From positions 62,001 to 126,000 of the forward strand of contig CASEWB010000011.1 in the NCBI GenBank assembly GCA_949291545.1: 64,000 bases of DNA. Direction: 5' to 3'. Each line of letters begins with the position of its first letter. Positions within the stretch are counted from its first letter, which is position 1. The DNA comes from an uncultured bacterium. Lineage in GTDB: Bacteria; Elusimicrobiota; Elusimicrobia; Elusimicrobiales; Elusimicrobiaceae. Below are positions 35,014-43,146 of this stretch, piece by piece. The position numbers and the translations under genes were made by a program. The notes beneath the pieces were generated by a model, which was given only the letters and a program-made list of their open reading frames with translations, ran no database searches and was not told the origin of the DNA.

Positions 35014-35487
35014 TTAAATACCCGTAAAGAATTTGCACATTTGTTCGCCGGTTTCCTGGTCCGTATTGCCGGTGGAGCAGCCTTTTAGAGCTCCGCCGTT
35101 GCCGCTTAAATCCGGCTTTTGCCACAGCTTATAGATATAGGAAGAAACATTCCCCGTATCGGTACGATACACATCTACGGTTCCTTCGGCCCCGCCCAGC
35201 TGGTAAACAAACAAGTCCGTCGTATAGGCTGTTCCGGCGGAATTCCAGGTGCCGCCGCGCAAATCCACATCGGCGATTTGGTTTTTATTGGTGATGGTTG
35301 TTTCATTCGGATTGGCTTGAAAATAACGTTGCGACGCGTCAACAATCGCCTTGGCGTTAATCATTGCTTCCGAAATGCGGGATTTTTCCACCGCCATTTC
35401 ATACTGCGGCAGTGCAATGGCCGACAAAATGCCAATAATCAGCACTACTACCATTAATTCAATTAAAGTAAAGCCCTGGTTCTTCAT
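35014..35487 (-). CDS. Type IV pilin / pseudopilin (PilE-like)
   Basis: A 157-residue prepilin with the short leader MKNQG, the cleavage site G|FTLIELMVVVLIIGILSA (Glu5 of the mature protein present) and a long N-terminal helix. The C-terminal globular half has a Cys pair (KGCSTG ... EQMCKFF) able to close the usual D-loop disulfide. A prepilin peptidase would cut and methylate it before assembly into a pilus or pseudopilus. It is a lone gene with its own promoter, RBS AAGGAGA and terminator; no pilus assembly genes are nearby. Elusimicrobium genomes are known for many scattered pilin-like genes. Confidence 0.92.
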   Translation of the reverse strand: MKNQGFTLIELMVVVLIIGILSAIALPQYEMAVEKSRISEAMINAKAIVDASQRYFQANPNETTITNKNQIADVDLRGGTWNSAGTAYTTDLFVYQLGGAEGTVDVYRTDTGNVSSYIYKLWQKPDLSGNGGALKGCSTGNTDQETGEQMCKFFTGI

Positions 35488-35520
35488 ACGTTCTCCTTAC
35501 AATAAATTACTGCTAAAAAT

Positions 35521-35548
35521 AGTATACAAATTTTAACTTCGTTCTCAA
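35521..35548 (-). promoter_or_regulatory. Pilin promoter
   Basis: TTGAGA (complement 35543-35548), a 16-nt spacer and TATACT (complement 35521-35526), followed by an AAGGAGA leader. Confidence 0.75.
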
Positions 35549-35563
35549 GCTGTAATTTAACGG

Positions 35564-35592
35564 TTGATTTTAAAGCGCAAAAGTATTATACT
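35564..35592 (+). promoter_or_regulatory. arsR-cadA promoter
   Basis: TTGATT (35564-35569), 17-nt spacer and TATACT (35587-35592). Predicted +1 is near 35599, inside the operator palindrome. Confidence 0.8.
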
Positions 35593-35593
35593 T

Positions 35594-35617
35594 ATATATG
35601 AACATATGTTCATATAT
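35594..35617 (+). promoter_or_regulatory. ArsR/SmtB-type operator
   Basis: A perfect 24-bp palindrome centred on AACAT|ATGTT and containing ATGAACATATGTTCAT, as for ArsR/SmtB/CzrA operators. It covers the start of transcription, so bound repressor would block initiation. Confidence 0.85.
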
Positions 35618-35640
35618 TAAATTATTTCGGAAATTATTTT

Positions 35641-35982
35641 ATGATTAAACCCACTCCCAAGAAAAAATTCCACGTCTGCAAGCCTTCTTTGCAGCTGCCA
35701 GAGGAAACCCTCTACGACTTGGCCGACTTGTTTAAAGTCTTTGGCGACAGCACCCGCCTGCGCATTTTGTGCGCCCTGTTTGGGTGTGAACAATGCGTCC
35801 AGCATATTGCGGACGAACTGCAAATGACGCATTCTGCCATTTCCCATCAACTGCGTTTTTTAAAACAAAACAAACTAGTTAAAAGCCGCCGGGAGGGGAA
35901 AACGGTTTTTTATTCTTTGGCGGACGAACACGTCAAACGGATTTTTGACCAAGGGCTGGAACACGTTCAGGAGGGGTTATGA
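35641..35982 (+). CDS. ArsR/SmtB-family zinc-responsive repressor
   Basis: A 113-residue winged-helix metal sensor. The recognition helix is in MTHSAISHQLRFLKQNKLV, followed by the wing REGKTVFYSL. The C-terminal helix has the alpha-5 zinc ligands of SmtB/CzrA: Asp95-x-His97 and His108-x-x-Glu111 (DEH ... HVQE). Cysteines (CEQC) lie near the alpha-3 site, so a second metal is possible. It should bind the palindrome just upstream and release it when zinc (or Cd/Co) rises. The stop overlaps the ATPase start (ATGA). Proposed role: autorepressor of the efflux pump. Confidence 0.92.
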   Translation: MIKPTPKKKFHVCKPSLQLPEETLYDLADLFKVFGDSTRLRILCALFGCEQCVQHIADELQMTHSAISHQLRFLKQNKLVKSRREGKTVFYSLADEHVKRIFDQGLEHVQEGL

Positions 35983-37898
35983 ATACAACTGCCAAACATA
36001 CTCAAGCCGGTTCCTGCTGCACCGCATGCGCTTGTGCGCACGGGCATAGCCACCCGAGCCATGCCCAAGAATGGAAAAAACTGCTTGTTGCCGGGATATT
36101 GTTTGCTGCGGCACTTTTTTGCCCGGCAGGCGGGTGGGTAAAAACAGTCCTTTTTGCGGCTTCTTATTTTGTATGCGGAACGGAGGTGCTGCTTAAATCG
36201 GCGCGCAATATCCGGGCGGGGGAAGTATTTGACGAAAATTTTTTGATGGCTTTAGCTACGTTTGGCGCCTGGGCCATTGGGGAATATCCGGAAGCCGCGG
36301 CGGTGATGTTGTTCTACCAAACCGGGGAATTACTGCAAGAATATGCAGCCGGCAAATCACGCAGGAGCATTGTAAAATTAATGGATTTGCGGCCAGAATT
36401 TGCCCGGGTGGTGCGCCAAGGAAGCGAAGCCCAAATCAACCCGCGTGACGTGATGGTGGGGGAAATTACCCGCGTGCGCCCCGGGGAACGGATTGCTTTG
36501 GACGGGGTGGTTGTAAATGGGGAAGGCCAACTGGACGCCTCCGCCCTGACAGGGGAGGCGCGGCCCGTCAGCGTTTACAGCGGCAAAGAAGTGCTGGCCG
36601 GAAGCATTAGTGTAAACGCCACATTGGATATCCGCACCCAAAAAAGCTACGAAAATTCGGCCGTTGCCAAAATTTTGGAACTGGCCGAAAATGCCGCCAA
36701 CAAAAAATCCACGGCCGAAAAATTCATTACCCGTTTTGCCCGCATTTACACGCCGGCTGTGGTGGCGGTGGCTGTATTAGTGGCGGTGCTCCCGCCGCTT
36801 ATTTGGGCGGACGCAGCGTTTAAAACCTGGTTTTACCGCGCGCTTATTTTCTTGGTTATCTCTTGTCCGTGCGCCTTGGTGCTGTCGGTTCCGTTGGGTT
36901 TTTTTGGCGGGATTGGCGGTGCGGCTAAAAACGGTATTTTAATCAAAGGGGGATCGTATTTAGAAAGGCTGGCGCACATTTATACGTTGGCGTTTGATAA
37001 AACGGGCACCCTTACCCAAGGCGTGTTTGAAGTAACTTCCATCGTGCCGGCACCCGGTGCAACGCAGGAGGAGCTGCTGCGGCTGGGGGCGCTTGCGGAA
37101 AAACATTCCAATCACCCAATTGCCAAAGCCGTGTTGGATAAAGCCCGCCAAGCAGTCATTATTCCAAGCAAAGAAATCCGCCTGACGGAACACGCTGGCG
37201 AAGGGGTGGAAGCCTCCTGTGAAGAAAGCGTCATTTTAGCGGGGAATACCCGCCTGATGGAGCGCTTTAACGTGCCGGGAGTGCAGGCGGGAACAGGGAC
37301 CTGCGTCTATATTGCGCAAAACGGACAATACAAAGGCCGCCTGGAAGTAGGCGACCAACCCAAACCGGGAGCTAAAGAAGCGCTTAAAATATTGCAAAAA
37401 CAGGTTAAACAAACGGTTATTTTAAGCGGAGACGCGCCGGAAGCGGTTGCCAAAACGGCGCAAGAATTGGGCATTGTACACGCATACGGGGGGTTGCTCC
37501 CTGCTGGAAAAGTGGAAAAGCTGGAAGCCCTTATGCACGCGGCCCCCAAGGGCGCAGTAACGGCTTTTGCCGGGGACGGAATTAATGATGCCCCCGTATT
37601 GGCGCGGGCGGACTTAGCCCTTGCGATGGGGGCTTTAGGCTCCGACGCCGCCATAGAAGCCGCCGACGTAGTACTGATGACGGACGAACTGAAAAAAATA
37701 AGTTTGGGTATCCGCATTGCTCGCAAAACCTTGCAAGTGGTAAAGCAAAATGTAGTATTTGCACTGGCGGTAAAAGCGGCCGTATTGGTGTTGGGCGTAA
37801 TGGGGTTTGCCAATATGTGGGCGGCAGTTTTTGCCGATGTGGGTGTGTCGCTGCTGGCGGTGTGCAATTCCCTCCGGCCGCTGTATTTTAAAGAATAA
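35979..37898 (+). CDS. P1B-type Zn/Cd/Pb-exporting ATPase (CadA/ZntA-like)
   Basis: A 639-residue heavy-metal pump. Motifs: TGEA (191-194, actuator), CPC (296-298, metal site in the sixth helix), DKTGT (phosphorylated Asp340), HP in SNHPIAKAV and GDGINDAP. CPC with this context suits Zn/Cd/Pb export. The N-terminus has no full heavy-metal-binding (HMA) domain, only a short Cys/His stretch (CCTACACAHGHSHPSH, residues 13-28) before the first helix. It is coupled to the repressor gene by a 4-nt overlap and followed by a bidirectional terminator. Confidence 0.95.
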   Translation: MNTTAKHTQAGSCCTACACAHGHSHPSHAQEWKKLLVAGILFAAALFCPAGGWVKTVLFAASYFVCGTEVLLKSARNIRAGEVFDENFLMALATFGAWAIGEYPEAAAVMLFYQTGELLQEYAAGKSRRSIVKLMDLRPEFARVVRQGSEAQINPRDVMVGEITRVRPGERIALDGVVVNGEGQLDASALTGEARPVSVYSGKEVLAGSISVNATLDIRTQKSYENSAVAKILELAENAANKKSTAEKFITRFARIYTPAVVAVAVLVAVLPPLIWADAAFKTWFYRALIFLVISCPCALVLSVPLGFFGGIGGAAKNGILIKGGSYLERLAHIYTLAFDKTGTLTQGVFEVTSIVPAPGATQEELLRLGALAEKHSNHPIAKAVLDKARQAVIIPSKEIRLTEHAGEGVEASCEESVILAGNTRLMERFNVPGVQAGTGTCVYIAQNGQYKGRLEVGDQPKPGAKEALKILQKQVKQTVILSGDAPEAVAKTAQELGIVHAYGGLLPAGKVEKLEALMHAAPKGAVTAFAGDGINDAPVLARADLALAMGALGSDAAIEAADVVLMTDELKKISLGIRIARKTLQVVKQNVVFALAVKAAVLVLGVMGFANMWAAVFADVGVSLLAVCNSLRPLYFKE

Positions 37899-37913
37899 AG
37901 CCGGCAGCCTAAT

Positions 37914-37945
37914 AAAAATCCCGCTTTTATCAAGCGGGATTTTTT
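37914..37945. terminator. Bidirectional terminator (cadA-like / mltG)
   Basis: AAAAATCCCGCTT / AAGCGGGATTTTT stem (37914-37926 with 37932-37944). Confidence 0.92.
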
Positions 37946-37954
37946 ATAGCTAAA

Positions 37955-38920
37955 TTATCTGCCCCGGATACGCCGGATATTGCGGCGGTGTTCGTCGTAG
38001 GTTTTAGAAAACACATGCCGTCCGCCCGTATCGGCTACGAAATAGAGCGCATCAAAATTTTTCTCCGGGTTGAGCACGCCCAAAACGGACTCGCGGCTGG
38101 GGTTGCAAATCGGCCCTGGCGGCAAGCCTCCGTTGCGGTAAGTGTTGTAGGGGGAATTTACGCGTAAATCTTTATAGGTAAGGCCTTTTTTCCAGTAGCG
38201 GTTTTCTTTCATATTGTATCCCAATGCATACTGCACCGTGGGGTCCGCTTCCAGGCGCTTGCCAATGCGAAAACGGTTCAAATACACCGCCGCAATTTTG
38301 GGCCGCTCGTCGTGCACAACGGCTTCCCGCTCTACAATAGAAGCCACCGTGAGTACTTGCTTTTCGGTTAAATCCGTGGGGTACTGTCTAAACAGCGGCG
38401 CAATGTTTTTGCGGTATTGGGCCAGCATTTCGTCCACTACTTTTTGGGCGGGGGTGTTTTCGGCAAACAAATAAGTGGACGGGAACAAATAGCCTTCCAA
38501 GTTTTTTTCGCGCACAATGTCCAAAAAATCCCGCGCATTGGTAATGCCTTTTTCGGCCAACAGGTCGGCCATTTCTTCGCTGCGCCAACCTTCCAAAAAA
38601 GTTACTTTTTCGTAGTGAATGCACTTGCCGCTTTTAATGCAATTAATCACCTCAAACGACGAAGTGTTCTTGCGCAAATCAAAGCGCCCGGCTTTTAAGT
38701 CTTTTGCCGAAGAGGTAAGGCGCATCAACGCTTTAAAAAACAGCTCGCTGCGGATAATACCCTTTTCCTTAAGCATTCGGGCTACTTCCGCACCGCTTTG
38801 CCCTTGCTCTATCTTTACCACCACCAGCGGGCCTTTGCTAAAAAAGCACGCTTTCAGCGTCCAACAGCCGCCCAGCAGTACACATAAAGCCAAACACAAC
38901 AAAAAAATAAACTTTTTCAT
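37955..38920 (-). CDS. mltG: Endolytic murein transglycosylase MltG
   Basis: MltG (YceG) cuts nascent glycan strands to set their length. It has 321 residues with an N-terminal membrane or lipoprotein-like segment (FLLCLALCVLLGGCW; a lipobox reading is possible), a LysM-like domain (EQGQSGAEVARMLKEKGII) and the catalytic domain with ASIVEREA (catalytic Glu) and YNTYRNGGLPPGPICNPS. It starts six nt after the tyrS stop, so the two form an operon. Confidence 0.95.
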   Translation of the reverse strand: MKKFIFLLCLALCVLLGGCWTLKACFFSKGPLVVVKIEQGQSGAEVARMLKEKGIIRSELFFKALMRLTSSAKDLKAGRFDLRKNTSSFEVINCIKSGKCIHYEKVTFLEGWRSEEMADLLAEKGITNARDFLDIVREKNLEGYLFPSTYLFAENTPAQKVVDEMLAQYRKNIAPLFRQYPTDLTEKQVLTVASIVEREAVVHDERPKIAAVYLNRFRIGKRLEADPTVQYALGYNMKENRYWKKGLTYKDLRVNSPYNTYRNGGLPPGPICNPSRESVLGVLNPEKNFDALYFVADTGGRHVFSKTYDEHRRNIRRIRGR

Positions 38921-38926
38921 TTTTTA

Positions 38927-40087
38927 TTACTTTACCAATTTAAAGAAATAACGTTTGCCCACTTGCAGTACGTCACCCGTTTCAAACGTCAGCGGCCCGT
39001 CGGCCGTTACCTTTTCGCCTTTTAAACGCACGGCGCCTTGGTCGATTAATCCGCGGGCTTTGTTTTTGCTCTGCGCCGCGCCCGCCGCAAAAATCACGGC
39101 AGAAAGCAGGGCGCCCTCTTCGGGTTTAAACTGCGGCATATCGGTAGGAAGTTCTTTTTTAGAGAACACTTTTTCGAAATTTTCCAACGCTGCCGCAGCC
39201 GCTTCCTGGCTGTGGAAGCGCGCCACCAGCAGGCCGGCCAGTTTCTTTTTGGCGGCCATGGGGTGCATGGTTTTTATTTCGTCCATATTTTCGGACGTTA
39301 AAAGCTCGTAGTACATCGGCATCAATTCGTCCGGGATAGACATCAGCTTGCCAAACATATCGCCCGGTTCGTCGTTAAGGCCTACATAATTGCCGTAGGA
39401 CTTGGACATTTTCTTTACGCCGTCCAGCCCCACCAACAGCGGCACCGTGATAGCCACCTGCGGTTCCTGCCCGTGGTTCTTTTGCAGTTGGCGGCCAACA
39501 AGCAGGTTAAAAATCTGGTCCGTCCCACCCAGTTCCACATCGGCCTGCAGGGCTACGGAATCCTGCCCCTGGAACAAGCTGTAAAGCACTTCCAGCATAC
39601 TGATAGGGTTCCCGGCGGCCATACGTTTTTTAAAATCGTCGCGTTCCAAAACTTGCGCCACCGTTACTTTTTGCAAAGTTTGCAACAATTCTTTGCCGGT
39701 GGTAAAAGGTTCCAGCCATTCGCTGTTAAAGCGGATTTCCGTTTTGGCCGGATCAAGCACTTTGAAAGCTTGGTCGGTATAGGTTTTGGCGTTTTCCAAA
39801 ATTTTCTCACGCGGGAGAACAGGGCGGGTGGAATCGCGGCCGGAAGGATCCCCCACGGCGGCGGTAAAATCGCCAATTACGAGCACGGCTTTGTGCCCCA
39901 AATCCTGAAAACGGCGCAGAAGCGAAAGCGCCACACTGTGCCCCAGGTGCAGGTCTGCGCTGGTAGGGTCGCACCCTAATTTTACTTTTAAGGTTTTTCC
40001 GCTTTCCAGTTTTTTGGCTAAATCGGCTTTGGAAACCACATCTACGCAGCCGCGCGTTAAAAAATTGATTTGTTCTTCTACAGTCAT
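38927..40087 (-). CDS. tyrS: Tyrosyl-tRNA synthetase
   Basis: A class I synthetase of 386 residues. The HIGH-type motif is CDPTSADLHLGHSVALS, the KMSKS motif is GVKKMSKSYGNYVGL, and a C-terminal S4 RNA-binding domain ends the protein (ARGLIDQGAVRLKGEKVTADG). The layout fits the TyrZ-type bacterial enzyme. GGAG lies about 10 nt before the ATG and a TAAAAT box about 40 nt upstream, so this is a leadered message. mltG follows in the same operon. Confidence 0.95.
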   Translation of the reverse strand: MTVEEQINFLTRGCVDVVSKADLAKKLESGKTLKVKLGCDPTSADLHLGHSVALSLLRRFQDLGHKAVLVIGDFTAAVGDPSGRDSTRPVLPREKILENAKTYTDQAFKVLDPAKTEIRFNSEWLEPFTTGKELLQTLQKVTVAQVLERDDFKKRMAAGNPISMLEVLYSLFQGQDSVALQADVELGGTDQIFNLLVGRQLQKNHGQEPQVAITVPLLVGLDGVKKMSKSYGNYVGLNDEPGDMFGKLMSIPDELMPMYYELLTSENMDEIKTMHPMAAKKKLAGLLVARFHSQEAAAAALENFEKVFSKKELPTDMPQFKPEEGALLSAVIFAAGAAQSKNKARGLIDQGAVRLKGEKVTADGPLTFETGDVLQVGKRYFFKLVK

Positions 40088-40140
40088 TCTATGTTCTCCA
40101 TCTAAACGGGCTATTTTTTATATTTTACCATATACAAACC

Positions 40141-40170
40141 AAAACCGCCCGCCGAAAACACGGCGGGCGG
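40141..40170 (-). terminator. Terminator after the second DUF805 gene
   Basis: CCGCCCGCCG / CGGCGGGCGG perfect 10-bp stem with a 6-nt loop; short TTTT tail on the minus strand. Confidence 0.8.
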
Positions 40171-40189
40171 CCTCTTGCCAAAAAACATT

Positions 40190-40519
40190 TTAATATCCGG
40201 CAGGCGGCCCAAACCGGTTGAACCCGCGTTCACCCGGCCATACGCATACCACCAGCACCGCAGGCGGAAACACTAGCTGCAGCAAAAACCACCACCCGCT
40301 AATCCCCATATCGTGCAGCCGCCGCACAGACGAAATCCAGTACGATAAAAGCGCCAGCAGCAGTATCCCGCTTCCAAAAAACAAGAATACCAACGCCACC
40401 GGGTTCAAACTTTCGCCTTTTCCACCGGCCGCCACCAACAACGAGCCAATTCCATACAGTACCAACACCACAAACAACCGCAACAGATAGCCTAATCTTC
40501 CCAGCCTTATATTCATCAT
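40190..40519 (-). CDS. DUF805 membrane protein (short)
   Basis: A 109-residue protein with three or four membrane helices. It has the DUF805 marks SVRRLHDMGISGWWFLLQL and, at the end, RGFNRFGPPAGY. Function of the family is unknown. Two adjacent ATGs (40519 and 40516) are possible starts; AGGGGGT upstream fits either. It follows a second DUF805 gene by 64 nt, at the end of the gmk-priA operon. Confidence 0.88.
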   Translation of the reverse strand: MMNIRLGRLGYLLRLFVVLVLYGIGSLLVAAGGKGESLNPVALVFLFFGSGILLLALLSYWISSVRRLHDMGISGWWFLLQLVFPPAVLVVCVWPGERGFNRFGPPAGY

Positions 40520-40583
40520 ACATACCCCCTGTATTGTTTACAGTCTACTACAATTTACGCCTTTTGGTTCCCTTAAAAAAGGA

Positions 40584-41150
40584 TTAGCGAAATTGGGTGG
40601 AGAAAACCGCCGTTTGAATTTTGGAATTCTGCATACGGGAAACAACCGTCTGCCCCAGCGAAAAAACCACTATCCCCGCAATCAGTACGCCCAATACCCA
40701 CGAGCGGGCTGCAAAAAAATGGGGGAAAAACGGCCCCGCTTCTTGACCAAAGCGGTTTGGCCCCGGCGTTCCTTTTTTAAGGGACAGTGCTAAAAACACC
40801 GCCATTCCCAACCCGGTAAATACCCACCACAGCTGGGGCCAAACAAACGCACCCGCCGTGACGGCAATCAAATAGCCTACATACCACCAACCGGACAAAT
40901 TTAAATCGTGCAGCCGCCGGAAAAACACCGCCAAAGACAGCCACACCAACACCAGCGAAACCGGTATCATTAATAAGCCTACCACTACCAGCACAATCGA
41001 TTTGGCCAAGTCCATTTCTCCGCTGAAGGGCACCAACAGCAAGGGGCCTGCCGTCAGTAAAAAAGACACCGCCTGTACCGCCAAGCCGACGGCGGCAAAT
41101 TCTTCCCGTCCGGACCGGGTGAAAAAGTTGAACAAGTTGAGCAATTTCAT
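40584..41150 (-). CDS. DUF805 membrane protein (long)
   Basis: A 188-residue membrane protein of the DUF805 family: FFRRLHDLNLSGWWYVGYLI and PGPNRFGQEAG are the family signatures. Beyond the common core it adds a C-terminal membrane helix (SWVLGVLIAGIVVFSLGQTV) and a short tail. RBS AAGGAG; it starts 9 nt after priA. It may be a paralogue of the next gene. Function is unknown. Confidence 0.88.
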   Translation of the reverse strand: MKLLNLFNFFTRSGREEFAAVGLAVQAVSFLLTAGPLLLVPFSGEMDLAKSIVLVVVGLLMIPVSLVLVWLSLAVFFRRLHDLNLSGWWYVGYLIAVTAGAFVWPQLWWVFTGLGMAVFLALSLKKGTPGPNRFGQEAGPFFPHFFAARSWVLGVLIAGIVVFSLGQTVVSRMQNSKIQTAVFSTQFR

Positions 41151-41159
41151 ATTTTCTCC

Positions 41160-43130
41160 TTAATAAAAATCGTATGGATCGGCCGACACTTTTACCGCCG
41201 CTTTTTTAGCCGGTACAAAAGAATCTAGTTCAGCCAATAACTCCAGCCAGCGGGCTTCGTCTGTCTTAAAAAGCAGGTATTGCTTTTTAAACACGTCCGT
41301 TTTTTTGGCGCACCACACCGGGCCGAGCGTTTCCAGCGCAAGCGGTGCCGCCAAACGTTTGATACGCGCCGTTTCGGCATTTAGCAGCGCGGACTCTTTG
41401 GCTTTGATAAGCACTTTAATCAAGCGTACAAAAGGAGGATACAAAAAACTTTCCCGCAAGGCAAGTTCCGTTTCGGCGGCGGACTGATAGTCCCCTTGAA
41501 AGAGGGGGGAATAGTCGTAGGCTTCTTTGTCGGCGGCTTGGATAATCAGCCGCCCGCCCTCCACGCCGGATAAATGCCCCCGTAAAGCAAAGAGCATTTG
41601 ACCGTATTTTTCGGACGCGCGGAAATCCGGCCCGTCCAGCTCCAGTTCCGCGTCCAACACCGCAGCCAGCGTTACCTTGGCCCCGCGCAGTGCGCCAGAG
41701 GCCAAACGCGTACCCACAATAATGTCGGCCCGCCCGCTTTTTAGGGCGTTCAAGGCCTCAAAGCCTTGGCCGGATTTGGTCTTTAAGGTATCGGAATCCA
41801 AGCGCAGCAAATGCGCTTTGGGGAACAGCTTGGTCAGCTCCGTAACGATTTTTTGCGTTCCGCCGCCGCGTGATTTAAAAATCAGGTTGTGGCACTGCGG
41901 GCACTGCTGCTGCAAGGTTTCGGTATGGCCGCATTTTTTGCAGACTAATCGGTCCCCGTGCTCGGGCGTGTTTTCGCGCGCCAAAATGGCTCCGCATTTT
42001 TTACACTTGGCATAAGCGCCGCAGTTTAAACAATAATAAGCATTGGAATAGCCGCGGCGGTTCAAAATTAACAGGGAAGTTTCCTTGCGCCGAATATTTT
42101 CGGCCAGTTGCTCCAACAAAAATTCCGATAAAAAGCGGCTCTTTTCACTTCTTTTGTCCGTAAGTTTAATTTGCGGTGTAAAAGCGTGCCCGGGCACGGG
42201 GTGCGTAAACGGGAGGGACAAAACCGCCCCGTCCTGCACCATTTTTAACAGTTCCGCACTGGGTGTAGCCGAGGCAAACAACAACACCGCCCCGTGCATT
42301 TTGGCGCGGAACAACAGCAAATCGCGCAAGTGGTAGTAGGGTTTGTTTTCTTCTTGTTTATAATTGTCGTCCCCTTCGTCCAATACGGCGGCTAGACGCA
42401 GGTTTTTAAAGGGGAGCAGCGCGCCCGAGCGGGTGGAAATAACCACGCAGGGAAGCCCGTTGGAAACAGCCGAAAAGTATTTTTTCTTTTTGCTTAAAAG
42501 CATACGGCTGTGCCAACAGAAAACGTTATCCGGGCCGAAGCGGTCCTCGGCTTCTTCAATAAATTGCCGCGCGGCCGCGATATCGGGCACGGTAATAAGC
42601 ACCTGCCCGTAACCGGCCAGCACTTCGCCCGCCAGACGCAAAACCGTTTCTGTTTTGCCTGTATACGAAGGGCCGTTTAAAAGCACCGGGTGGAATTCAT
42701 ACGCAGGGAAAGAACGTACCGTTTTTAAGGCGGCTTCCTGCGAGGGGGTTAATTGAAATGACGGCGTTTTTACGTCTATATGGACGGAAGTGGGGGCATT
42801 ATCCAACTTAAAATAAGGCTGCGGCGGCACCAAGGCAAACAAAATTTGCCCAATGGGGCCGCCCCAACGGGACTTCATAAAGCGCATTAAAGGAAATAAA
42901 TCCGACCCGAACAACGGGCGTTTGTCCACTACGGAAGCGATTTCTTTTAGTTTGACGTTTTTGGGGGCCGTGCATATTTCGCTTACCGCTGTAACCATAC
43001 CGCCCGTCAGCACCGGGCCAAACGGCGCCGTTACGCGCACGCCGGGGAAAATTTTGTCTTCCAGCTCGGCGGGAACGGCGTAGTCAAAATCGCGGTCCAG
43101 CGGCACGTCATACACTACTTTGCAAAACAT
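41160..43130 (-). CDS. priA: Primosomal replication restart helicase PriA
   Basis: PriA recognises stalled forks and reloads the replisome. It has 656 residues, shorter than the ~730 of E. coli. Domains: N-terminal DNA-binding region, helicase with GPSYTGKT (Walker A, 153-160), STRSGALLPFKNL and YKQEENKPYYHLRDL, and eight zinc-binding Cys (CLNCGAYAKCKKC ... CKKCGHTETLQQQCPQC). The Walker B box reads DEGD (251-254), not the usual DEEH, and Walker A differs from the common GVTGSGKT. It sits in an operon after udg. Confidence 0.93.
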   Translation of the reverse strand: MFCKVVYDVPLDRDFDYAVPAELEDKIFPGVRVTAPFGPVLTGGMVTAVSEICTAPKNVKLKEIASVVDKRPLFGSDLFPLMRFMKSRWGGPIGQILFALVPPQPYFKLDNAPTSVHIDVKTPSFQLTPSQEAALKTVRSFPAYEFHPVLLNGPSYTGKTETVLRLAGEVLAGYGQVLITVPDIAAARQFIEEAEDRFGPDNVFCWHSRMLLSKKKKYFSAVSNGLPCVVISTRSGALLPFKNLRLAAVLDEGDDNYKQEENKPYYHLRDLLLFRAKMHGAVLLFASATPSAELLKMVQDGAVLSLPFTHPVPGHAFTPQIKLTDKRSEKSRFLSEFLLEQLAENIRRKETSLLILNRRGYSNAYYCLNCGAYAKCKKCGAILARENTPEHGDRLVCKKCGHTETLQQQCPQCHNLIFKSRGGGTQKIVTELTKLFPKAHLLRLDSDTLKTKSGQGFEALNALKSGRADIIVGTRLASGALRGAKVTLAAVLDAELELDGPDFRASEKYGQMLFALRGHLSGVEGGRLIIQAADKEAYDYSPLFQGDYQSAAETELALRESFLYPPFVRLIKVLIKAKESALLNAETARIKRLAAPLALETLGPVWCAKKTDVFKKQYLLFKTDEARWLELLAELDSFVPAKKAAVKVSADPYDFY

Positions 43131-43146
43131 AGATAAGGTGGAAAAT

